Positions 1 to 8,100 of a DNA stretch of 64,000 nucleotides are shown here, piece after piece. Numbering within the stretch: position 1 is the stretch's first letter; each line of letters opens with the position of its first letter. Position numbers and translations under genes: made by a program. Origin of the DNA: Ustilago trichophora (lineage: Eukaryota; Basidiomycota; Ustilaginomycetes; Ustilaginales; Ustilaginaceae); assembly GCA_900323505.1 (NCBI GenBank), contig OOIN01000014.1, positions 496,001-560,000 on the forward strand, read 5' to 3'. The notes under the pieces were generated by a model that ran no database searches, was not told the origin of the DNA, and saw only the letters and a list, made by a program, of their open reading frames with translations.

Positions 1-3000
1 CTTCGTCACTCTCTTCGTCACTCTCTTCGTCATCCTCCTCGTCGTCCACTTGCTCATCATCAGATTCATCCTCGTCAAAACCATTGTCATTGTCCCACTC
101 ATTGTTCACGCCAAACTCGTCATCCTCAGGCGCGGAACCATCCAATTCCTCCTCTTCTTGGTCATTGTCACTTTCGTCTAAAAACGAGTCCAAGTCCTTA
201 TACCTCGCTTGAGCCTGTGTCGTGGATGTCGATGATTCCAGTTCAATTGGAGTTGAGCTGCCGCGTGAGTTTGGAGTGGCTGCACCTGCACCTCTTCCTG
301 TTACTGTTCCTGGGACGAGAATGACAGGTGAGGAAGAGGATGTGTTGATGGTGGTGGTGGTGGCGGTAGCAAAGTCGGCTGATGAGAAGGATTTTAAGTT
401 GGAGAGGGTGGTGTTTTGAAGTGTTGAAGGTGTTGTTTTCGTGGAGATGGCGGGTGGTTCTCGTAGAATTGATGGGGTTGGGGTTGAGGTCCAGGGGGGA
501 AGCTTTGTGTCGAGCCATCCTTTGACGAGTTTCCCGTTTAGGATGAGGGAGAGTGAGGCTAGTTCGGGTCCGTCTCCCAGCGCATCTGTGTTGGAGGTTT
601 CGGCGATGGTTGGAGATGCTTTGTCGGATGCAGCAGTGTCAACGGTGTTCGGGATGGTCTTGCCTTCAAACAGGACATGGATCACTTGCTCCCTTCGCAA
701 ACGGACACCTTTCAGATCCGCATCGTCTTCACTGGCACTTTCGCCAATCGTCCGTGCAGCCCTTTCAATCGCCTTTTGAATCGAATCAACGCCCTTACCT
801 TCACCGCCCTCCTCTCCCTCGACATTCGTAGCCTTGTGTCCCGTAAGAGGACCAGTTAAACCCTTCAAAAACCTCGCCCGATCCCTAACGTCAAAATCAG
901 CATCATACCTTCCCAGTTTCAACAGATAGAAGTGTAACACCGTGACGCTGGCCATCAATCTTTCCGCTTTCCCCTCCTTTCCCTCTTCCGTTCCGGATGT
1001 TGGTACCAGTACGGCCGGAAGGAACGCAAATGCCTTGGCAGACGTGCTAAGGATTTGAAGCTTAACGCAGCTAGACTCTTGGGTGAAGTTGAGCGCACAG
1101 CGGCGAAGTATGTCGGGTAGGACCAGCTCTGCTAGTGTCCGAGTGTCTGGAGTGGTGGTAAGGGAGGAAGGGGAGGAGGAGATGGAGATGGATTGGCGTG
1201 CGTGTTGACCGAGCAGGTAGAGGATGCTCGCTCGGGCGCTGGGATGGAGGATAGCTCCCTTGCCGATGACTTTGTTCTTTTGTTTGCGTTTGGATTTGTC
1301 CGCAGCGCTTGATAATGTGCTTTTGGGGAGGGTTCCGAAGAGCAAAGCTGCCAAGCGATAGACGATGGCGGACGTCCTCCTCGAGTCCGTTGCGTTTTCG
1401 CCAGCAAAGGTCTCCTGGGCGAGCTGTAGAAGGTTCTTGATCACCAACACGGCTCTGGCGATTGTCGAGTCGTGCACTCGAGGACCCGATTTGCGCTTAC
1501 GCAGCAAATCCAGCAGCATCGCAAGACACCGCGAGCTTGCATCCAGATCCTTCCTCAGCGCCAGCTCTCCTAGACATGATACTGCATGGGCGGCAATCCC
1601 CGCATCCGCAGAGCGCATATGTGCTCCTACCTCGGTCAAAACCAGATCGATGTTGCCGGCGTTGCAAATGACGACGAGAACATCGAGCTTGAGCAGCGAG
1701 ACAAATATGGGTTCCTCGTGCGAAGCGCCGAGAAGGAAGGACGTGACGTAGGGGGCGAAGAGATGGGTCTTCTGGCGGGCGATGGCGAGGATGTTGAGCA
1801 GGACCAGGTAGCAGACATCTGATGTGGATCGGAGGAGCCGCACGAGCGGTCGCGTGAGCATGGCGTGGTCCGAAGCAGGGGCCAGATAGAGACTCAACCG
1901 GGCGACTGCGAGGACTACGGCCGGATTGCGACTGTGCAGCAGCGCTTGCGATTTGGTGAGGAGGAGCTCAAGGTCGCGGTCGAGGTCGTATGGCGAGCGC
2001 GAGGATGAGGATGGGGATGGGGTTGCAGGCGAGTCTTTGCCCGTTGTGGTGCTTTTGGATCGAATAGTGGGGGCGATGGAGGTGGCTGCATCACTTGACA
2101 GGAAAGCTTCGAGGCCGTCGACATCGTTCTTCTTGGCGCTGGATGGGACTGGTTGAATCGTCGTCTCTGGTTCAGGCGTCCTGACAGCTGAGGAAGGTTG
2201 TGTCTTGGGTGCAGATGGCATAGACAATTCGACCACGGCTCCTTCTTTGGCCTTGGGTTGGGCGAGGTTCGCTCTGGCATAGCGCGACAAGACCTGCAAT
2301 GCAACAATCTGACCCCACTCGTCCATATCCGAAAGGGCATGGCAAATTTTGCGATAGTTCTGATGGATGAGATCCCAATTGGACGGACACATGCGCTGAA
2401 ACGCCGAGAGTGCAGCGCCTAGGACAAACGGTGAGCGATCCGAAAGAAGGGTGCCGAGAACTTGTTGCAAAGGGTCGAGCTGAGACCGGTCGATCTGGAA
2501 GCACTTTGGAATAGCGAGAGCGGCGATCTTACGCACGTAAAGGTTGGGATCACGGGAAGCTTTTGTGACGGCCATGATGACGATTGGAGCGACCATGGCG
2601 ACCTTGATGCTGCTCAGGACACGGAGCGCCATGGCTCGGATGAGTGGGCTAGGGTCGGAAAGGTCTCGTTGGAAGCTGTTGATGCTGAGCAGCGTCAAGT
2701 CGGGGTTGTTATTGGCATAGCGCAAGAGGACAATGTAGACGAGCTTGCGTACGTCCAGATTGGAGGAGGACGTGAGCTTCAACACGGCTGGTAAGAAGGA
2801 AGAAGCGTCACGACCTTTCGAGACCATAGCGACGATCCTGGTGAGCGCTGCGATGCGGTCCTCGTCTCTGCTTGAGTCAATCTGTGTCGCGATGGTCGAA
2901 AGCTTGTCTTCAGAGGTGTCGAGGTACTTGGCAGAGCCAACACCGCCCACGAGACCCTTGAGCGCAGCAATGGCATCCTCGGAAGTCTCTGACAGAAACG

Positions 3001-3037
3001 CCAGCGCCCGCGACGAGTTGGAATAGGCGGCGCTCAT
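1..3037 (-). CDS. APL6: AP-3 adaptor complex beta subunit (beta-adaptin), 3' end cut by the window edge
   Basis: Large subunit of the AP-3 coat, which sorts cargo from Golgi/endosome to the vacuole. The complement frame is open from the ATG at 3037 to base 2, about 1012 codons. The N-terminal part is an armadillo/HEAT adaptin trunk. It shows the adaptin signatures VRKLVYIVLLRYA, NPDLTLLSINSFQRDL, LIRAMALRVLSSIK and YVRKIAALAIPKC. These are followed by further helical repeats and then a long acidic Asp/Glu/Ser linker running off the left edge, as expected for the hinge of AP-3 beta. The ear region lies outside the window. The frame stays open for some 30 codons upstream of the chosen ATG without another ATG, so a short 5' exon cannot be excluded. 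It is divergent with the kelch gene, sharing an 800-bp spacer. Identification is by family pattern and is firm; the exact start is less so. Confidence 0.87.
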   Translation of the reverse strand, partial: MSAAYSNSSRALAFLSETSEDAIAALKGLVGGVGSAKYLDTSEDKLSTIATQIDSSRDEDRIAALTRIVAMVSKGRDASSFLPAVLKLTSSSNLDVRKLVYIVLLRYANNNPDLTLLSINSFQRDLSDPSPLIRAMALRVLSSIKVAMVAPIVIMAVTKASRDPNLYVRKIAALAIPKCFQIDRSQLDPLQQVLGTLLSDRSPFVLGAALSAFQRMCPSNWDLIHQNYRKICHALSDMDEWGQIVALQVLSRYARANLAQPKAKEGAVVELSMPSAPKTQPSSAVRTPEPETTIQPVPSSAKKNDVDGLEAFLSSDAATSIAPTIRSKSTTTGKDSPATPSPSSSSRSPYDLDRDLELLLTKSQALLHSRNPAVVLAVARLSLYLAPASDHAMLTRPLVRLLRSTSDVCYLVLLNILAIARQKTHLFAPYVTSFLLGASHEEPIFVSLLKLDVLVVICNAGNIDLVLTEVGAHMRSADAGIAAHAVSCLGELALRKDLDASSRCLAMLLDLLRKRKSGPRVHDSTIARAVLVIKNLLQLAQETFAGENATDSRRTSAIVYRLAALLFGTLPKSTLSSAADKSKRKQKNKVIGKGAILHPSARASILYLLGQHARQSISISSSPSSLTTTPDTRTLAELVLPDILRRCALNFTQESSCVKLQILSTSAKAFAFLPAVLVPTSGTEEGKEGKAERLMASVTVLHFYLLKLGRYDADFDVRDRARFLKGLTGPLTGHKATNVEGEEGGEGKGVDSIQKAIERAARTIGESASEDDADLKGVRLRREQVIHVLFEGKTIPNTVDTAASDKASPTIAETSNTDALGDGPELASLSLILNGKLVKGWLDTKLPPWTSTPTPSILREPPAISTKTTPSTLQNTTLSNLKSFSSADFATATTTTINTSSSSPVILVPGTVTGRGAGAATPNSRGSSTPIELESSTSTTQAQARYKDLDSFLDESDNDQEEEELDGSAPEDDEFGVNNEWDNDNGFDEDESDDEQVDDEEDDEESDEESDE

Positions 3038-3837
3038 GTTGGAGAGTGAGCGTTCGACAGCCCGAAGCAGGCTTTGAGCAAGCAGTGCAACTTCAAGATG
3101 CAAGTGTGTTTGTGTGTGTGCTGTTGAAGCAATGATGAATGATGTGAAAGAAAGAAGGGAAAAGAAAGTGTTGTTCTCGCCTGGCTGGTGGAGGTGAGCA
3201 GCCGAGAACTCGAAGAATTAGGCCGATATTCGGATCCGAGCCGGCCAGGAGAACAACACTTGGGGCTCTCGCTGCGTTTTCAACCAGATCCGATACAAGC
3301 GTACAAAATGCTCAAGACCACATGAGAAGCATCCGACGGTCTTTTGATATCCCATGTGGCTGCAAGTGAGGGATTGATTGTTGGTTGAAAGGGGTCAAGA
3401 TCAAGGTCAAAGCTGAGAAGGTCAAGTTTCAGAGCAATTCCAAGAAATGGGCGTACAGACAGACGCAAAAGCCAGCCACGCAACCCACGCGTCGGGGCCA
3501 AAGCGCACGGCCAAATTTGACGCTTTGTACTTTGGACAAGGGCGTGGGTGCGAACAATCCTGCGTCCAACCTTCCTCTTGTTGCTCTCGCTCTTTCATCC
3601 TCAATCCCTTTGGTCATGATACTACACCGAGCCTGAGCCGTTCAACAGCAGTGATCAGCACCAGCATCAGCACCAGAGCCAAACTCGCTGCAACAGCTGC
3701 AATCTTGGCTTGACATCTCAATACGCTCATCATACGGTTCTTTCAACCTTTTCACTCTCGAGACTTGCCCTAGTCTAGCCTAGTGTAGCCTAGCCTAGCC
3801 GAACATCTGACTCAATCCAAGCCGACTGGCAGCAGCT
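3038..3837. promoter_or_regulatory. Divergent promoter region between AP-3 beta and the kelch gene
   Basis: No coding exon is supported here. The region holds three closely spaced GGTCAA-type hexamers around 3390-3425 (ggtcaag, ggtcaaa, ggtcaag), one isolated ACGCGT at 3487-3492, and a pentamer array just before the kelch start. No convincing TATA box is seen for either gene. Confidence 0.5.
3771..3800. repeat. TAGNN pentamer array in the kelch gene leader
   Basis: Six consecutive pentamers starting with TAG (TAGTC, TAGCC, TAGTG, then TAGCC three times), ending 37 bp before the kelch ATG. It is probably inside the 5' untranslated region. Confidence 0.8.
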
Positions 3838-6192
3838 ATGCCAGCTCCTCCCATTCCTCCTCTCTCGGCGATGCGATCTGCCCAAGCCGAAGGAGATCCA
3901 ACATCGTCGGTCCAAGTGCTCGGCATGAACGTTGCTCAGTCTCAGCCTCTTGTTCGCAACCCTTCTGGCGCAAGTGATGTCTCGATCACATCAGCCAACT
4001 CGACTCCCCATCATCAGCATGGAGACTACGCTGTTACACGCACCTACATCCCGTCTCACGGCTACACTGCCTCACGCCTGCAGAATCAATCTTCGTTCAG
4101 CACAGGAACCTCGCAGAGTCCGGCCAGCAGCGAAGCACACGGCGAGCTCGCTTCAATACCTTCACGTCCCGCAACTCACTACGAAGCATCTACACTGCGA
4201 CTCGCAAATGCGCCTCCGGAAGCTTCCTCGCGTCGGTCGCAGCTCGCTCACGCGAATCGTGTCTTGAGCCACAAGGACTCGTTCGGGGGCTCCTACGCCA
4301 TCAACGCTGGTGCAGATCTCAGCTCAGAATCTGCAGACGAAGCATCCATCTCCCACTATGATGACGCATCCCTCCACAGCCACCATCGCACCATCTCTCT
4401 TTCCCGTCCAGCGCAACAGTCTCACAACGGCTACAACTCGTCTCGGCCAATATTGCATTCCCAAGATGCAGACGGCAGTGAGGTCTCCGACATGACCGAA
4501 CCCATCGAGGTTCTTGGGCGTCCTTCAGCTTTCACCGACTTGGCAGCCCCACACAATCAATCTGGCAGGTATTCCACCCTCACTCAATCCCAATCGCGCA
4601 CCGCTCTATCTGCCGCTGCCAATGCCGCCTCTGCCAGCACCGACATCGACCCTGCCATCGATCCCTCGGATACCACCTTTGCTACCAAATTCGATCGATC
4701 TTTGGCGCTCAATCCCAACCACGACCGACTCAACTCGGTCATGGGCACATCTTCTGTCGATCCATCCCAAGCTGCTGCTTCCACCGATGCAGATCTCTCG
4801 AGTAGCGAGCGAGATACGCTCGACTTGCCTGCACCAAACACAGCAAAGAGTTCTCCTGGTTCTTCGTCCACCCCACTCGCCTCAAAGGCCAGCGATGGCG
4901 GCCTCGGTGATACAGCCACTCCCTCGGCGAGTTCAAGAGATCTACGAAGCGAGATAGACTCGAAAGCCAGCGCACAGAGGAAACCGATAGCGCCCGCGCC
5001 TCCACAGGTGCCGCAGCCAAAAGACCGACGCGAGAGGAGTGAAAGGGACAAGCCTTCCAGTTCCACCAGTCGAAGGCCAGAATCCAGCCGCGCCCGCGAG
5101 GCAGCCGCACCATCCACTTCGACACGTGCCGACGCTCCCACTTCCACGACGCGCTCCTTGAAGACCTCGCACCGCACTCTGCCCCAGCTACCTTCGGCGC
5201 ACAGTGTCCGACCGGCGCCTCCTCCGGCCATGTACTGGTCCAAGGCACCCGTACACGGCAGTGTCCCTCGTCGCAGCTTCCGTGCACACACCGCCAACTT
5301 GTGCGATGAAGTCCTATGGCTATTCGGAGGCTGTGACAACCGAGGCTGTTTCCGCGATCTGTGGTGCTTTGACACCGAAACCATGTGCTGGTCCAAACCC
5401 AAGGTCACCGGTGACATCCCACCTGCTCGCCGGGCTCATTCAGCTACCATGGTCAACAAACGCCTTTTCGTCTTTGCAGGCGGTGATGGCCCCCACTATT
5501 TCAACGATCTCTACATCTTTGACACGGTATCGCTGCGTTGGTCCAAGCCGGAAGTGGGTGGAACTGCTCCGAGCCCAAGAAGAGCCCACACGTGCAACTA
5601 CTATGAAGGCCAGCTTATCGTTTTTGGAGGAGGCAATGGCGTCGGTGCGCTCAACGACGTTCATACACTCGACGTCAACGATCTCTCGCGGCTTGAATGG
5701 CGAAAAATGGAATGCGGCGGCAAGGTGCCGATCGGCCGAGGCTACCACACTTGCAACCTTGTTGATGGCAAGCTCATCGTTATTGGCGGCAGCGACGGCC
5801 ACATGTCGTTCAACGACATCCACATCCTCAGGCTCGACACGCAAACTTGGTATCAAGTCAAAACCGACGAGATCCACAACCGTCTCGGTCACACTGCAAC
5901 ACAGGTCGGCTCGTATCTCTTTATCTTTGGTGGGCACGACAGCAAGACCTACACTTCAGAATTGCTTACACTCAACCTTGTCAACTTGCAATGGGAGCCC
6001 AGGAAGGTGTGCGGAAAGAAGCCGCAAGGAAGAGGCTATCACCAGGCTTGGCTTAGAGACTCGAGGCTGTTTGTGCACGGAGGCTTTGACGGAAAGGACA
6101 TCTTTGATGATTTGCACTTCCTCGATCTCGCTGCTTGCGCCTATCTGCCGCAGATCACGAGTTTCAGCGTCGAGCTCGATGACGAAGAGTGA
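3838..6192 (+). CDS. Kelch-repeat beta-propeller protein with a long disordered N-terminus
   Basis: 784 aa, no intron. Residues 1 to about 455 are Ser/Thr/Ala-rich and low in complexity, including a charged Arg/Glu stretch near 390-420. Residues about 465-775 contain six kelch repeats. Each has the paired glycines (LFGGCDNRG, VFAGGDGPH, VFGGGNGVG, VIGGSDGHM, IFGGHDSKT, VHGGFDGKD) and the Tyr/Trp positions that close each blade, so a complete propeller is expected. The C-terminus is short and acidic. Kelch propellers are protein-interaction platforms; fungal examples act in polarity and signalling, but nothing here fixes a partner. Closely spaced Arg-rich loops (PPARRAH, SPRRAH, IGRGYH, QGRGYH) between blades resemble the conserved fungal kelch/RABEPK-like group. 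Cellular role unknown. Confidence 0.85.
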   Translation: MPAPPIPPLSAMRSAQAEGDPTSSVQVLGMNVAQSQPLVRNPSGASDVSITSANSTPHHQHGDYAVTRTYIPSHGYTASRLQNQSSFSTGTSQSPASSEAHGELASIPSRPATHYEASTLRLANAPPEASSRRSQLAHANRVLSHKDSFGGSYAINAGADLSSESADEASISHYDDASLHSHHRTISLSRPAQQSHNGYNSSRPILHSQDADGSEVSDMTEPIEVLGRPSAFTDLAAPHNQSGRYSTLTQSQSRTALSAAANAASASTDIDPAIDPSDTTFATKFDRSLALNPNHDRLNSVMGTSSVDPSQAAASTDADLSSSERDTLDLPAPNTAKSSPGSSSTPLASKASDGGLGDTATPSASSRDLRSEIDSKASAQRKPIAPAPPQVPQPKDRRERSERDKPSSSTSRRPESSRAREAAAPSTSTRADAPTSTTRSLKTSHRTLPQLPSAHSVRPAPPPAMYWSKAPVHGSVPRRSFRAHTANLCDEVLWLFGGCDNRGCFRDLWCFDTETMCWSKPKVTGDIPPARRAHSATMVNKRLFVFAGGDGPHYFNDLYIFDTVSLRWSKPEVGGTAPSPRRAHTCNYYEGQLIVFGGGNGVGALNDVHTLDVNDLSRLEWRKMECGGKVPIGRGYHTCNLVDGKLIVIGGSDGHMSFNDIHILRLDTQTWYQVKTDEIHNRLGHTATQVGSYLFIFGGHDSKTYTSELLTLNLVNLQWEPRKVCGKKPQGRGYHQAWLRDSRLFVHGGFDGKDIFDDLHFLDLAACAYLPQITSFSVELDDEE

Positions 6193-7915
6193 ATTCATTA
6201 CCATTTACAAATTTCTATCCTTTGTCTGTGGCGCGCGACGGCTGGTCGTGATGCCACGCTCCGCTCTGCAACATTGCATGCTTGTAAATCCTATACCCTT
6301 CAACAGCTGACACAACACATTGGCTGCTGTTCTAATCCATTTCCTCATCTTCATCCGGCGTTCAACCTTGTGACTGTGATGCAGTGCTCGGCGTCTTCCG
6401 AAAACAAAAGGTGGGAGAGTACGGGCTTTCATCGCGCCAGGCGTTCCGAAGAATCCGGCCGATTAAGCTATACTTTCATTCTGCCAGCATGGTTCGCCTG
6501 AACAGTACAATGGTACACAATGCTCTCTCTCCTGCTATGATTCAGAGCTCAAGGGTCCATGCTTGCAATCATCAAGCCCCGGCCACACAGAGACGCCCGC
6601 GTGCCGGAATGATCAAGCAATGCTTTGACGGCGGAACAATCCACGCAGCCACGTCGGTGGGGTAGTCGTCTCTTTCTAGCAACCCAGTGTCATTCGTTGT
6701 CGTATTTGAGCGAGGCTGCAGTTCACAATTTAGGTCCATCTCCAATTCCTTCATACGCTAAGGGCACCTGCTTGCCTTCGATCACGTGAAAGTAGGCTCA
6801 CGCTCGGATCCCGTCAACGGATTGCGAAGCTGCATTTCATACGGCAGCTCAATTGCAAGAGCAACAGCCAGTGGGGCAATCGGAGCACGATCGGAATCGT
6901 TCACCACGCAAGACTGCCATCGAAGCACAGCCGCTCCGTCGCTAGCCTCGTCGACAGAGTTCATCACAACCGAGTGGGAGTTGGGCCAAGTTGCGGCAAC
7001 TCGAGTCCGTATTTCTTGCAGCGATGGGATTGAATTCCCTCCGGCTTGCCAATATCCATCTGTTCGGCTGTGAACATGACCAGGTATTTCGTAGAAATTT
7101 CGACGAGGCAAACAGACGCAACGCACCCGCCAATGCCATCATCACACGTCGATGTCAAGCATCCTGATGGCCATTGGTCCTCTTTGTCAGAGAGGCGTCT
7201 TCAATACTGACAATATTGACAAGCTGTAAGAACCAAAGGTTGACACTTAAGCACGTCAACAGTCCTGACAAGCCGCAGTCCTAGCCCACATTCAGCACTG
7301 GAAAAGGAAAGCCACCGCTATCGTCACGGTTGCGTGGGCGCATCTCTGCTCCCAACGGAATCTCGTCTCTTTTTCTCCCCCTGTGATGCCACTTGAGTGA
7401 AATGAGCTACTCACTGTATGTGCAGGTATCCCATCGATCACCACAATTTTCCAGACCTTTCGAGCCTCATTGCTCATCAGACTCAAATCGAACTTCACTG
7501 CCATCCTGCTGTGCTCAGCTTCATCTCCTTCGGTATCGTCCCACCATCAAAGCCGCGCCCTCGATCTCCCACCTCGATACTGCGGTCACAATGAAGTGCG
7601 AAAAGGGGCACACGCATCTTCCTCCTAACCTTTGGTGTCATCTCTGGTGGGAAGCCGACTTTTTTCTTCCTTTCATTCCATCCGGTCAAAGGCTGTGACA
7701 AGGCGGTACAGCACCACCTAGCCGTTCAGCCACAACAATGCTTTTGCACATATGAGATGGGGCCCACGCCATCGCTCGAGGCTTTGCTCCTGAAGCTTGT
7801 CGGTGGCGATCTCTTTCTCACCAAGCCGAGTAAACGGTGGGTTCTGGTCTCCTGCCTGAAACCACAAGAGCTCCTTCCGAGTCGACTTCGAGTCAATCTG
7901 TGCCGCTCTCAATGG
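6193..7915. other. Intergenic region upstream of the repetitive secreted protein gene
   Basis: About 1.7 kb with no firmly supported gene. The complement of 6782-7126 holds an uninterrupted frame of about 115 codons with non-repetitive composition but no ATG at its head and no recognised homology (see findings). The rest looks like a long promoter, as is usual for strongly regulated effector genes in smuts. Confidence 0.4.
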
Positions 7916-7923
7916 TATAAAAT
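7916..7923 (+). promoter_or_regulatory. TATA box of the repetitive secreted protein gene
   Basis: A consensus TATAAAAT lies 178 bp before the ATG at 8101 and is followed by a pyrimidine/CA-rich leader. It is one of the clearest TATA elements in the window, in keeping with an inducible, highly expressed gene. Confidence 0.6.
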
Positions 7924-7970
7924 AGACAGCTCGGATGTTCTGTTTGCATCCTCTTCTCAAAACAATACAC

Positions 7971-7988
7971 CACACACACACACACACC
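7971..7988. repeat. CA dinucleotide repeat in the 5' leader
   Basis: Nine CA units between the TATA box and the start codon of the secreted protein gene, followed by a CT-rich stretch. Probably transcribed leader. Confidence 0.75.
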
Positions 7989-8100
7989 TCTCACTCTTCT
8001 CTTTCCCCCCAAAAGAGCACTCTCATTTTCTCTCTTTTCTTATTCTTTCGATCTTGACTTTGCTGGCAAGTGTTCAAGTCACCACGTATCGTTGTTCATC

